Part shown: in pieces, positions 1 to 8,796 of the stretch
How the letters are laid out: each line of letters starts with the position of its first letter
Numbering within the stretch: position 1 is the stretch's first letter
Source of the DNA: CAVVXN01 sp963772585
GTDB lineage: Bacteria; Planctomycetota; PLA2; JAEUHO01
Direction of reading: 5' to 3'
Length of the DNA stretch: 64,000 nt
Assembly (NCBI GenBank): GCA_963772585.1
Contig: CAVYXV010000009.1
Coordinates: forward strand, 515,205-579,204
The notes under the pieces: model-generated
What the model saw: the letters and a program-made list of their open reading frames with translations, nothing else
What the model was told of the DNA's origin: nothing
The model's database searches: none
Program-made: the position numbers and the translations under genes

Positions 1-410
1 TCGTCCAACTCGACCCGCCCCAGGTCCAGACGCTTGCGGAAGCCGAGGAGATCGTGGCGAACCTGGGCTGGCACGTCGAACCGTTCGGGGACGACGCCGT
101 CGCGATCCACGGCATGCCGGCGCTGCTGAAGCGCCCGGACCCCGAGGCGACGCTCCGAGCGCTCCTCGATGCCCTGGAGCGGGGCGTGCACGAGGGCTTC
201 GACCGGGCCCGTCTCCTCGACGATGCCGTGGACCGGCTCGCGTGCCGGGCCGCGGTGATGGCGGGCGACCGTCTGCATGCCGACGAGGTGCTCGCGCTGC
301 TCGAACAGGCGGAGTCCCTCGCGCACGCGCACTCGTGCCCGCACGGGCGGCCGACGCGCCTCACGCTGCCCCGCGCGAAGCTCGAGCGCTGGTTCCACCG
401 CCAGGTGTGA
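1..410 (+). CDS. mutL: DNA mismatch repair protein MutL, C-terminal part (5' end outside window)
   Basis: This is the last ~135 codons of a reading frame already open at the window edge (codons begin at base 3). The sequence has the C-terminal dimerisation/endonuclease-domain hallmarks of MutL: an ACR-type motif (LACRAAVMAGD) and CPHGRPT, ending in a terminal FHR. In the family these residues bind metal and make the nick that directs mismatch repair in bacteria lacking MutH, so an endonuclease-type MutL is expected. The N-terminal GHKL ATPase half and the DQHA motif lie upstream and cannot be seen. The gene faces a minus-strand gene across 306 bp of repeat-bearing spacer. Confidence 0.9.
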   Translation, partial: VQLDPPQVQTLAEAEEIVANLGWHVEPFGDDAVAIHGMPALLKRPDPEATLRALLDALERGVHEGFDRARLLDDAVDRLACRAAVMAGDRLHADEVLALLEQAESLAHAHSCPHGRPTRLTLPRAKLERWFHRQV

Positions 411-716
411 CGTCCGGCCGGGACCGGCCTTCCCCGCCGAAGACGAGAGCCCCGCCCTCCGACGTGGCGGACTGGCCCGCAGGATCCACGAACGGACGTG
501 GAATCGCGCGGCCCTGGCACGCATCTCGCGTCCGATGCCGGCGTTGCTCGTCGTCGGCGACCCTACGGGGTCGCCTCCTCCTCGCCCCTTGGCCTCGAAC
601 CCGAGCTCCGCACCAGGACACCCCGTGGACGGGGAACGAGACGCGCATCCCCCCGTCGCTCGTTGACGGTCCACCACCTCGGGCTGTCCCGTCGCGCGCT
701 TCGCGGGCAGTGCAGG
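411..716. other. Intergenic gap between convergent genes, holding a degenerate dispersed repeat
   Basis: No credible gene: the frames crossing it are out-of-frame shadows without family resemblance. It separates the ends of mutL and the LolA-like gene. It contains sequence (486-547) that recurs near 17956-18037 and 44205-44300, plus shorter matches such as the CCAGGACACC and GCTTCGCG words that also occur in the 17.9-18.15 kb spacer. I see no clear rho-independent terminator with a U-tract. Confidence 0.6.
486..547 (+). repeat. Dispersed intergenic repeat, copy A
   Basis: The first 30 bases (486-515), starting CCACGAACGGACGTGG, match 44205-44235 at 28 of 31 aligned positions; this piece can fold as a short CCACG/CGTGG hairpin. 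Bases 524-547, starting TCTCGCGTCCGATGCC, match 18014-18037 with one difference. Different parts of one composite element are therefore shared by three separate gene-free spacers, which argues for a family of non-coding repeats rather than chance GC-rich similarity. Confidence 0.6.
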
Positions 717-1622
717 CTAGGGAGCCCAGCGGCTGGCGTCGATCCCCGCGTTGATCTTGATGTCGTCCACGAATGCCGTGAGGAACGGCTGGGGGACCGA
801 CTTTCCGGTCTTGGGATCGATGAGGATCGCGAATCCCTGGATGCGCCGTGGATAGCGGAAGGCCCGCTTCTCCGAGCGCGGCGAGTCCCACTCGCGGAGG
901 ATGTAGTCCTCCGTGGGGATGTTCTGCGAGGGGTCGCCCTCGACGCGCACCACACCGGGCCACGTGCCGACCACCTGGCCGGTCTTGGGGTCGTTCGTCC
1001 ATGCGATCCAGAAGGTGATGTCCGCCTTGCCCGACACCTTCCGCACGATCTTCAGCCAGTCGCCCTCGTAGCTGCCGTTCCCGATCCGCCGTCCCTGGTA
1101 GATGAACGTGACGCCCGGACCCTTGAGGGTCTCGGGTGCGAGGAAGGAGGCGACATCGGAGAGGCGGTCGCGATCCTGCTCGAGCTGTCCGAGCGCCCGT
1201 ATGCCCTCGCTGCTCCTCCCGAGGGTCTGCACGCGCCCGTCCGGGGTCTTCATCCACCCGGTGTTCGCGTTCAGCACCTTCGTGGTCGTCGCGTTGTTGG
1301 AGGTCAGCTCCCAGCGGTAGCGGTCGGGGTCCTGCCACCAGATCCTGAGCTGCCCCTCCATCTGGCCCTCGTCGAGGTTCAGTTTGGCGTCGAGCTTGGC
1401 GTAGAAGTCCTGGACGCGGGAGATGCCCCGGCCGCCGCGGGAGACGTAGCGGATCGCGTCGTCGAAGTACCGCGCGCCGAGAACGGCGGGATCCTGGGCC
1501 GCCGGCTTTCGGCCCGGGCTGGCGCTGGACCCACCCCCGGCGTACACCGGGGATCCCGACACGAGCGGCAGCAGCGCGAGGGCGAGCACGAACGGGGCGA
1601 GGGCGAAGCGGGGGGTGGACAT
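717..1622 (-). CDS. Secreted LolA-like protein (outer-membrane lipoprotein-sorting fold), putative
   Basis: A 301-residue protein. The frame is open further upstream, but the ATG at 1622 is chosen because it begins a typical signal peptide (residues 1-28: positive start, Leu/Ala-rich core, SPVYA cleavage site) and is preceded by an AGAGAGGAACC ribosome site. The mature part (about 45-290) reads like the LolA/LolB-type beta half-barrel: an early helix, then strands such as LRIWWQDPDRYRWEL and GVTFIYQGRRIG, and a C-terminal KSVPQPFLTAFVDDIKIN. That fold binds lipid or lipoprotein acyl chains in the periplasm. No catalytic motif is visible, so function is inferred from fold impression only. It is divergent from the M16 peptidase pair, with 76 bp between the starts. 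Confidence 0.6.
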   Translation of the reverse strand: MSTPRFALAPFVLALALLPLVSGSPVYAGGGSSASPGRKPAAQDPAVLGARYFDDAIRYVSRGGRGISRVQDFYAKLDAKLNLDEGQMEGQLRIWWQDPDRYRWELTSNNATTTKVLNANTGWMKTPDGRVQTLGRSSEGIRALGQLEQDRDRLSDVASFLAPETLKGPGVTFIYQGRRIGNGSYEGDWLKIVRKVSGKADITFWIAWTNDPKTGQVVGTWPGVVRVEGDPSQNIPTEDYILREWDSPRSEKRAFRYPRRIQGFAILIDPKTGKSVPQPFLTAFVDDIKINAGIDASRWAP

Positions 1623-1698
1623 GGTTCCTCTCTCCCGATGATCCGAGGACGGCCACTGGGGCGCGAAACGCAGGATACCTCCGGGGGGGGGACATGGG

Positions 1699-2997
1699 GT
1701 GAAGGCCCACGAGCAGGTGCGATCCGCGGTCCTCGGACCGGGTGCGCGGCTGCACGTCCTCTCCACGCGGCGGTTCACCACGACGTGGTGTCGGGTGGCC
1801 CTCGTCCGTGACCTGGGCGCCGAGGCGACCGCGACGGCGTTGCTCGCCTCCTGCCTGCAAGCCGCAACGGCGAGGAGCCCCACCCGGGAGGCCCTGGCCG
1901 AACGCCTGGCCGACCTGTACGGCGCCTCGCTCTCCGTCTCCGTGGCGAAGACCGGGGACGCCTCGCTCCTCTTCGCCTCGCTCGAGTGGCCAGCGCGCGC
2001 GGTGGGGGGCCGTGGAGCGCCGCTCGCGAGCGGACTCGCGTTCCTCCGAGAGGTGCTGACGGCCCCCGTGCGCGCGGCGGGCGGCTCGGACCTGGATCCG
2101 GGGATCGTGGCGCTGGAGGCCCAGAACCACGTGCGGAGCCTTCTCGCGCTCCAGGACGACCGGGCCCACTACGCGCTCCGGCGCTGTCTCTCGGTCACGT
2201 GTCGCGGGGAACCCTACGGCCTCGACGTGCTCGGTCGCGTCGAGGACGTGCCGGCCGCGACGCCCGCCGCGCTGGGTCGTCTCCACGGCCGGCTGATCGC
2301 GCGGGCCCCCGTGGAGATCCTCCTCGCGGGCGACGTCGCCCCCGCGGGCGCGGCCCGCGCCGTCCGGCGCCACCTGCTGTGGGACGGCCGCGCCTCGCGC
2401 ATCGGGCGCATGCCCCGCGTGGTGGGGGTGCAGTCGGCGCCGTCCCGTCCGCGGCGCATCGAAGAGGAGAAGGAGGTCCAGCAGTCGCGCCTCGTCCTCG
2501 CCTGGCGGGCGGCGATCCGCCCCTCCTCGCCCCTCCTCCCCGCGGGCCTCGTGCTGGCCGGCGTGCTGGGAGGCGGAAGCTACGGGCGCCTCTTCCGCGT
2601 GCTCCGCGAGGAACGGGGGCTCTGCTACGACGCCCACGCGTCGTGGCATCCGGCGAAGGGCCTCCTGACCGTCGAGGCCGGTGTGGAGCCGGACCGCGTC
2701 CCGGAGGCGATCCGGGTCATCCGCGCCCTCGTTCGCGAGATGGCGCACGGCCGGGTGGACCCCGTCTCGCGGCAGGGGTTCCTGCAGGCCGTCCGGAGCC
2801 GCGTGGCCACGCTGGCGGACGACCGCTCCGGGATGATGGGCACCCAGCACGAGGCCCTCCTCCTCGGCGTGGACCCGTCGCCGGAGCGCCTCCGCCGGGC
2901 CATGGAGGCGGTGGACGCCCGCGCGCTGGCCCGGCTCGGCCGGCGCCTGGGACCGGCGACGACCTACGTCCTGTGTCCGCGGGGGGGCGCGGGGTGA
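1699..2997 (+). CDS. M16-family peptidase-like protein, probably inactive partner (YmfF-like)
   Basis: A 432-residue cytosolic-looking protein starting at GTG 1699. It shows the two-lobe organisation of M16 (insulinase/MPP) peptidases: an N-lobe with LAERLADLYGASLSVSV and a C-lobe with the characteristic GGGSYGRLFRVLREERGLCY. The HxxEH zinc motif expected near residues 40-50 is absent, so it is probably a non-catalytic subunit. It is followed by an active-site-bearing paralogue through a GTGA overlap, which matches the YmfF/YmfH pair of other bacteria. The likely role is one half of a heterodimeric zinc protease that degrades peptides. The substrate is unknown. Confidence 0.82.
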   Translation: MKAHEQVRSAVLGPGARLHVLSTRRFTTTWCRVALVRDLGAEATATALLASCLQAATARSPTREALAERLADLYGASLSVSVAKTGDASLLFASLEWPARAVGGRGAPLASGLAFLREVLTAPVRAAGGSDLDPGIVALEAQNHVRSLLALQDDRAHYALRRCLSVTCRGEPYGLDVLGRVEDVPAATPAALGRLHGRLIARAPVEILLAGDVAPAGAARAVRRHLLWDGRASRIGRMPRVVGVQSAPSRPRRIEEEKEVQQSRLVLAWRAAIRPSSPLLPAGLVLAGVLGGGSYGRLFRVLREERGLCYDAHASWHPAKGLLTVEAGVEPDRVPEAIRVIRALVREMAHGRVDPVSRQGFLQAVRSRVATLADDRSGMMGTQHEALLLGVDPSPERLRRAMEAVDARALARLGRRLGPATTYVLCPRGGAG

Positions 2998-4292
2998 GCG
3001 GCCGCCGCCGACTCGTCCGCCTCGAGGCTCCCGGCACGCGGCTCGCGGTCCACCGGGGGCGCGCCCGGTCCGGCATGGACGTCTGGGTCGCCCCGATGCG
3101 GGGCTTCCGGACGCTGCACGCCGTGGTGGCGGCCCGTTTCGGCTCGCGGGACGTCGCCCTGGCCGACGGCACGCCGCTGCCCGAGGGCACCGCGCACTTC
3201 CTGGAGCACGAGATGTTCCAGAAGGCGGACGGCGACCTGTTCCTCCGGTTCGAGGCGCGCGGGGCGTCGGCGAACGCCTACACGACGTTCTCGACGACCG
3301 CTTTCCTGTTCTCCAGCCCCGGGGACCTCGCCGCGAACGTGACGGACCTCCTGGAGGGCGTGCGGCGCCTCGAGGTGGACGAAGCGGGCGTCCTCCGGGA
3401 GCGGGCGATCATCGGCCAGGAGATCGCCATGTACGACGACGACCCGGGCTGGCGCGGCATGCTCGAACTCCTGGGCGCCCTCTACCACCGCCACCCCGTC
3501 CGGACCGACATCGCCGGGACGAGGGATTCGATCCAGCGGATCGACCTGCCGCTGTTGCGGCGGGCGCAGGAGGCGGCGTACCGGCCGGCGAATCTCGTCC
3601 TCGTCGTGGCCGGCGACGTGGATCCGGGGGAGGTGCTCGATCTCGCGGACGCCACCGGGGCCGATGGCCCGGCCCGGGGGCGCGGCGGGCGGATCCGGCG
3701 CGCGCCGTGGGGCACGGAACCGCGCCGGGTGCGCCGGCGCGAGGCGGTGCTGGGCCTGGACGTATCGCGTCCGCACGTGCACCTCGGCATCAAGGAGACC
3801 CCGCCCCGGGGTCGGGCGGCCCGCCGCCGCATGCATGTGGAGGGCGCCCTCGTGATGGACCTCCTCTTCGGGCACGGCGGCATGGTCGAGGCGCCGCTCT
3901 ACCGGGAGGGGTGGACCGACGAGTCGCTCGGCGCCGGCTACGAGGCCGAGGGGGACTACGCGCACGCGATCGTCTCGGCCGAGGTGGACGATGCCGGGGC
4001 GTATCGGAGGCGCCTCGCCGCCGCGCTCGCCGAGGTCGCCCGGGCGGGCCTCGACGCCCGCCGCCTCGAACGCTCCCGGCGCCGTGCGGTGGGGCAGTTC
4101 CTGCGTACGTTCAACGCCCCGGAGTCCGTGGCCCAGTGGCTGCTCGGGCACGCCGTGGCGGGCGAGCCGCTGGACGCCCGGTGGGCCCTCCTCCTCGCGG
4201 CCGATCCGAGGCGGCTCGAGCGCCGCCTGCGGGAGATGGTGGCGGCGCCACGCTCGTGGGCGGTTCTCCTTCCCCTCGAAGCGGCCCGTTGA
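2994..4292 (+). CDS. M16-family zinc metallopeptidase (YmfH-like), catalytic partner
   Basis: A 432-residue protein starting at GTG 2994, which overlaps the TGA of the preceding gene (GTGA), so the pair is translationally coupled. The inverted zinc motif HFLEH lies at residues 68-72, in the context GTAHFLEHEMF. Further conserved stretches include ANAYTTFSTTAFLFS and a later glutamate-containing helix (LRERAIIGQEIAMYDDDP) supplying the third zinc ligand. These are the hallmarks of the pitrilysin/MPP clan, subgroup YmfH. Its length matches that subgroup. Together with the zinc-less partner it should form a chamber-type peptidase in the cytoplasm. Confidence 0.88.
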   Translation: MSGRRRLVRLEAPGTRLAVHRGRARSGMDVWVAPMRGFRTLHAVVAARFGSRDVALADGTPLPEGTAHFLEHEMFQKADGDLFLRFEARGASANAYTTFSTTAFLFSSPGDLAANVTDLLEGVRRLEVDEAGVLRERAIIGQEIAMYDDDPGWRGMLELLGALYHRHPVRTDIAGTRDSIQRIDLPLLRRAQEAAYRPANLVLVVAGDVDPGEVLDLADATGADGPARGRGGRIRRAPWGTEPRRVRRREAVLGLDVSRPHVHLGIKETPPRGRAARRRMHVEGALVMDLLFGHGGMVEAPLYREGWTDESLGAGYEAEGDYAHAIVSAEVDDAGAYRRRLAAALAEVARAGLDARRLERSRRRAVGQFLRTFNAPESVAQWLLGHAVAGEPLDARWALLLAADPRRLERRLREMVAAPRSWAVLLPLEAAR

Positions 4293-4323
4293 GCCGGGTC
4301 GCCCGGGACGTAGAATCGCGCCG

Positions 4324-5421
4324 ATGTCGAACGTCGCCCGGGACCGGATCCGCCGCTGCCTGGCGATGATTCCCCTCATCCGCGCCCGGCCCGGGATCCG
4401 CATCCCGGATCTCGCCTCGATCTTCGGCGTCCGCGAAGAGGAAATCTGGGATGACATCACGGAGGTGCTCACGCTCTGCGGCGTGCCTCCGTACCTGCCG
4501 CACAACTACCTCGTGCTCTCCATCCACGGCGACCGCGTGAGCATCCGCTTCGCCGAGCACATGAGCCGTCCGGTGCACCTCACGCTCCAGGAGGCCCTGG
4601 CGATCGACCTCGCCCTCAAGAGCATCTCGGGGGGGCGGCCGCCCACGTTCGGCGACGCCGCGCCTCGGCTGCGGCAGAAGCTGAGGCACCTGCTGGGCGG
4701 ATCGGAGCGACAGGCCCTGGAGGCGTTCGATCGCGGGCTGGCCGGCCGACCGCCGCCGGACCTCGTGATCGAGACGATCCGGCTCCTGAAGGAGGCGATG
4801 GCCCGGAACCTGTGTGTGGAGATCGTCTACTACACCGGCAGCCGGGACATGGTCAGCACGCGGACGGTCGAGCCCTTCGGCCTGGTGGACCACCGGGGCA
4901 GCTGGTACCTGATCGCTCGCGACCACCTGCGGGAGCGGGAACTGCCCTTCCGCGTGGACCGCATCCGCACCGCGCGCCTGCTCCCCGACCTGGAGTACGA
5001 GGTCCCGGACGACTTCACGACGGAGGCGTATCGCCGCGACCAGATGTGGCGCGAGGGGCCCCAGGACATCGATGTCAAGGTCTACTTCGACGCCGCCGCC
5101 GCCCCGCGAATCCGGGAGAGCGCTCCCAAGCGCGACGTGAAGGAACAGGGGGACGGCGGCGTCGTCCGCACGTTCCGGATCCAGCGAGGGCGGCCGCGCT
5201 GGCTCTACACGCACGTCGCGCGACACGGCCCCCACGCCGAGGTCCTTTCGCCGCCCGAGGTCCGGCGGGGGATGGCGCACTTCCTCGACGGCGTGCTCGC
5301 CGTCGTGAGCGACGGGCCATCCACGGCGATCGGCGCACCCGCTCCGAAGAAGCCGGCGGCGACCGCCGCCGCCCGGAGCCGACCTCGGCGGGCCCGGACC
5401 CGTCGCCGTCCGAAGGCCTGA
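4324..5421 (+). CDS. WYL-domain transcriptional regulator with basic C-terminal tail
   Basis: A 365-residue regulator starting at ATG 4324. Residues ~8-50 form a winged-helix-like N-terminus (RIRRCLAMIPLIRARPGI...). A WYL domain covers ~160-235, with the signature SWYLIARDH followed by PFRVDRIRTA, and a WCX-like C-terminal extension covers ~245-330. WYL proteins of the PafBC type sense ligands, often nucleic acid, and control stress or mobile-element genes. The last ~30 residues are an Ala/Pro/Lys/Arg tail (KKPAATAAARSRPRR...) resembling histone-H1-like DNA-binding tails, unusual for this family. It sits 31 bp after the M16 pair on the same strand, so co-transcription is likely. Confidence 0.83.
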   Translation: MSNVARDRIRRCLAMIPLIRARPGIRIPDLASIFGVREEEIWDDITEVLTLCGVPPYLPHNYLVLSIHGDRVSIRFAEHMSRPVHLTLQEALAIDLALKSISGGRPPTFGDAAPRLRQKLRHLLGGSERQALEAFDRGLAGRPPPDLVIETIRLLKEAMARNLCVEIVYYTGSRDMVSTRTVEPFGLVDHRGSWYLIARDHLRERELPFRVDRIRTARLLPDLEYEVPDDFTTEAYRRDQMWREGPQDIDVKVYFDAAAAPRIRESAPKRDVKEQGDGGVVRTFRIQRGRPRWLYTHVARHGPHAEVLSPPEVRRGMAHFLDGVLAVVSDGPSTAIGAPAPKKPAATAAARSRPRRARTRRRPKA

Positions 5422-5491
5422 CGGCCCGCGCGGGAGACGGCGAGGCCCGATGGATCCGGGCCCGTGCCTGGGATTGGGCCGGTGGGTTCGC

Positions 5492-5497
5492 TATGAT
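5492..5497 (+). promoter_or_regulatory. Candidate -10 element (TATGAT) upstream of the BNR/WD40 gene
   Basis: TATGAT differs from the sigma-70 consensus by one base, in a very GC-rich background, and sits 66 bp before the start at 5558. No convincing -35 hexamer lies at the standard 17-bp spacing, so this is only a candidate. Confidence 0.3.
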
Positions 5498-5557
5498 CGG
5501 CCGCACTTGGCGGGGCGCGGGGGCGCGGTCCGTCGGCGCGACGGAAGGAGGATGTGC

Positions 5558-8500
5558 ATGGCGGCCAAGGGCATTCGTGGGGTCCTCCGGAGGGTCGGCT
5601 GGTTGGGAGCGGTGGCGCTCCTCCTCGTCGGGGGGACACGGGCCTACCCGGATGACGGCGCGGAGGAGGTGACGTGGACCTCCAGCACCGCGGGGCTCGA
5701 GGTGACGGGCCTCAGCGCCCTCGCCATGCACCCGAAGCGCCCGGACCGGCTCTTCGCCCACGTCCACGGCGTCGGCGTGGCCCGCTCCGCCGACGACGGC
5801 CAGACGTGGGAGACGCTCCACCAGGGGCTCGATCCCCGGCACGTGCCGGGCCCGCGCGATGACGTGCAGATCGCCGTGGATTCCCGGGAGGAGGACGTCG
5901 TCTGGCTCGTCACCAAGGGGCACGTCTACAAGTCCGAGAACGGCGGCGAGAACTGGCGGAGCGCCACCACGGGCGCCCTGGTGTCCTACTCGTGGGACAA
6001 GCGCACGAGCGAATACCACGTCCGGGGCGTCGCCGTCGATCCGAACAAGAGCGTCCACGTCCTCGCCGGGACGCGGACGGCCGGGGAGATGCGGGGCGGC
6101 CTGTACGAGACCTGGGACGGCGGCAAGACCTGGGAGCAGATCGCCGGCACGGACATGCCGAAGAGCGGGCTGGGCTTCGACGCCTGGCCGATCGTCCTCG
6201 ACCCGCGGACGGACAAGAACGTCGTCGTCGGCGGCTCGGGTGGCGTCTGGTACAGCGACGACCGTGGCCGGGATTTCACGCGCGTGGATCCCGGCGAGTT
6301 GGGCCAACACGACGTCCGCGACATGACGCCCGTGTACGGTCGCAGCCGCGAGATCTACCTGGCGGACGCCCGCGGGCTCTGGCGCTCCCGCGACGGGGGC
6401 CGGCGGTGGGACAAGAAGCCCCTCGTCCAAGGCGACTGCGTTGCCGTCGGGCGGGCCTCATGGAGCAAGAACCTGATCCTCGCCGCCTTCCGGGAAAGAG
6501 GCCTCGTCCGGAGCGACGACGGCGGGCGGGAGTGGACCGACATCGGCCTGGCCGACGCCGACATCCGCGAGATCTTCGCGCATCCGCGCAACAAGGACAT
6601 CGTCTACTTCGCCTCGCCGACGACCGGGCTCTACATCTCCAAGGACGCCGGCGAGACCGTCGAGCCGGTGAGCATGAACGTGAAGCCCGTGGTCCCGGGC
6701 CTCGTCTGGGTCGCCACGCAACCGGCGGCGGCCGGACACTTCCTCGCCGTGAGCGACGTGGGGCGCGTCTGGACCTCCACGGACGATGCCGTCACCTGGA
6801 CTCCCGCCGGTCGGCTCACGAACCGTCCCGATCGGATCGTCGGCGATCCCGCGTCCGCGGATACCTGGTACGCGACGGGCGACGCGCTCTTGAAGACCGA
6901 GGACGGCGGCGCCACGTGGAGCGAGGTCTGGAAGCCCGAGGATCCCGAGGAGCGGATCGAGGGGTTCCACCACCTGGCCGACGGCAGCCTCTATTTCGTC
7001 CTGGATCGGTCCCGCCAACTGGTGCGGAGCGCCGACGGCGTGAGCTGGACCGTCGTCAAGCCGCCGGGGAAGAGCGCCGAGCTCGAGGCGACGGATCTCG
7101 CCGTGGACACGTCGGACTCGAAACACCTGCTCGCGGCGACCCGGGCGACCATCGAGCCGTGGACGCCGAAGGAGGAGGAGGGCGGTCCCTACGAGTCCTG
7201 GGACGGGGGCAACTCGTGGCATCAACTCACGGAGGGCCTCGGCGAGGAGAAGAAGCAGCGTCCGCGGCACTGGAACCGCGGGCGGATGGTCGAGATCCTG
7301 CCCGGGGCGGGCATGCTGCTCTACGCGGCGGAGGATCTCGGCCTGTTCGCGCGTCGCGTGGTCGGCCCGAAGGAGAAGCCGGACATCGAGCCCCGGTGGA
7401 TCGACCTCGGCCTGCCGTTGCCGCAGACCCGCCTGCTGGCCTGGTACGTCGCGCCCGCGGCGGGCGATCAGCCCTCGGAAGTCGTCTTCCAGATCGGCGG
7501 CGAGAACGAGGCGCGCGCCCTCGTGAAGACGACGGTGGAGAAGATCGTCGAGCGCGTGACCGCGGTCGAGGGCGGCGAGGAGAAACCCGAGGGGACCATC
7601 TGGGACACGCTGCCCGACCCGGGCAGCGTGCTGGCCTGCCTGGTGGGCGATCCACACGTGCCGGGGCGCCTCCTGGGCACGGATGCGCGGGGCCAGCGGG
7701 GGGTCCTGATGCTCGGGAAGCCGGGGACCGCCGAGGCCGCGGCACCCGACAAGCCGACGCCGGACAGGCCGACGCCCCCCAAGCCCGCGCCGTCCGGCGC
7801 GGACGCGGCGCCGAAGGCGCCCGAGGGGCTGCTGGGCTTTTCCGCGGGCGCGGACGGCGCGGTCCGCGTCTGGGACATTTCGCAGCAAAAGCCCCTCGCG
7901 AACCTCGTGGGCCACACCGGCGAGGTGTTCGACCTCGCGCTGGCGCCGGACGAGTCCGTGGTCGTGACGGGCGGCGAGGACGGCGTCGCCCGGGCGTTCG
8001 ACGCAACCTCCGGCGAGGTCCGCGCGACGCTCGACCGGAAGGACCAGGACACGGCCGTGAACGCCGTGGCCTTCGGCCCTGCGTCGGACAAGGTGTACCT
8101 GGGGACGGAGTCCTCCTGGTCGGTCCTCGAGTGGACGCTGCCGGGACAGGACACGCGGGAGTTCGTCGGCCACTCGGCCGCGGTGCTCGCGGTCGCCGTA
8201 TCGCCGGACGGCACGAGGGTCGCGTCCGGAAGCCGCGACCACACGGTCCGTCTGTGGAGCGTCGAGAGCACCGTGAGTACGGCCCGCTTCGACTTCGGAG
8301 CGGAGGTGCTGACCGTGGCATTCTCCCCCGACGGGTCCCGGCTCTACGCAGGCGGCCGCGGGGCCGCGGTGAAGGTCTTCGACGTCGCCGGGGGCACGAT
8401 GGTGGCCGGCGGGGACGTGCAAGGATCGTACGTCACGGACATCGTCGTCTCCCCGGACGGCTCGCTGCTCTACGTGTCCGGGGACAAGGGCGTGCGGGCC

Positions 8501-8785
8501 GTGTCCGCCGCCGACCTGTCGCCGGCCGAGACGCCCGCGGGCGGCGCCTTCCACGGTCCGAAGGGGGCCGTGTTCTCACTCGCCCTGTCGAAGGACGGGT
8601 CGTGGTTGTTCGGTGGCGACGCCGAGAACGCCGTCTGGCTCTGGTGGACCGGCGCGGCCGAGCCCGTCTGGTCCGTAGCGGCGGCCCACGCGGGCGCCGT
8701 GCACGCCGTCGCCCTGACGCCCGACGTGGCGAAGCCCGAGCAGCCGGCGGCCTCGGACGCCGGCGCGAACGACAAGGACGAGTGA
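5558..8785 (+). CDS. Secreted BNR/Asp-box (sortilin-like) and WD40 double-propeller protein
   Basis: A 1075-residue protein. The ATG at 5558 is preferred over ATG 5552 because AAGGAGG ends 6 nt before it. Signal peptide at residues 1-30. Residues ~40-720 carry at least ten Asp-box motifs of the S-x-D-x-G-x-x-W type (SADDGQTW, SENGGENW, SRDGGRRW, TEDGGATW), the pattern of VPS10/sortilin-type BNR propellers. A Pro/Ala/Lys linker (~727-755) leads into WD40 repeats (~755-1050) with VRVWD, VRLWS and VKVFD blade ends. Two different beta-propellers in one exported polypeptide suggest a surface or periplasmic binding scaffold; glycosidase activity is not implied. It ends tail-to-tail with the exporter operon. 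Confidence 0.8.
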   Translation: MAAKGIRGVLRRVGWLGAVALLLVGGTRAYPDDGAEEVTWTSSTAGLEVTGLSALAMHPKRPDRLFAHVHGVGVARSADDGQTWETLHQGLDPRHVPGPRDDVQIAVDSREEDVVWLVTKGHVYKSENGGENWRSATTGALVSYSWDKRTSEYHVRGVAVDPNKSVHVLAGTRTAGEMRGGLYETWDGGKTWEQIAGTDMPKSGLGFDAWPIVLDPRTDKNVVVGGSGGVWYSDDRGRDFTRVDPGELGQHDVRDMTPVYGRSREIYLADARGLWRSRDGGRRWDKKPLVQGDCVAVGRASWSKNLILAAFRERGLVRSDDGGREWTDIGLADADIREIFAHPRNKDIVYFASPTTGLYISKDAGETVEPVSMNVKPVVPGLVWVATQPAAAGHFLAVSDVGRVWTSTDDAVTWTPAGRLTNRPDRIVGDPASADTWYATGDALLKTEDGGATWSEVWKPEDPEERIEGFHHLADGSLYFVLDRSRQLVRSADGVSWTVVKPPGKSAELEATDLAVDTSDSKHLLAATRATIEPWTPKEEEGGPYESWDGGNSWHQLTEGLGEEKKQRPRHWNRGRMVEILPGAGMLLYAAEDLGLFARRVVGPKEKPDIEPRWIDLGLPLPQTRLLAWYVAPAAGDQPSEVVFQIGGENEARALVKTTVEKIVERVTAVEGGEEKPEGTIWDTLPDPGSVLACLVGDPHVPGRLLGTDARGQRGVLMLGKPGTAEAAAPDKPTPDRPTPPKPAPSGADAAPKAPEGLLGFSAGADGAVRVWDISQQKPLANLVGHTGEVFDLALAPDESVVVTGGEDGVARAFDATSGEVRATLDRKDQDTAVNAVAFGPASDKVYLGTESSWSVLEWTLPGQDTREFVGHSAAVLAVAVSPDGTRVASGSRDHTVRLWSVESTVSTARFDFGAEVLTVAFSPDGSRLYAGGRGAAVKVFDVAGGTMVAGGDVQGSYVTDIVVSPDGSLLYVSGDKGVRAVSAADLSPAETPAGGAFHGPKGAVFSLALSKDGSWLFGGDAENAVWLWWTGAAEPVWSVAAAHAGAVHAVALTPDVAKPEQPAASDAGANDKDE

Positions 8786-8796
8786 GCCGTCACTCG
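8779..8796. terminator. Small hairpin enclosing the stop codons of two convergent genes
   Basis: CGAGTGA (8779-8785) pairs perfectly with TCACTCG (8790-8796) around a 4-nt loop. The TGA of the BNR/WD40 gene and the TGA of the MacB-like permease both lie in the stem. There is no U-tract, so it is a weak candidate for a bidirectional terminator. Confidence 0.35.
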
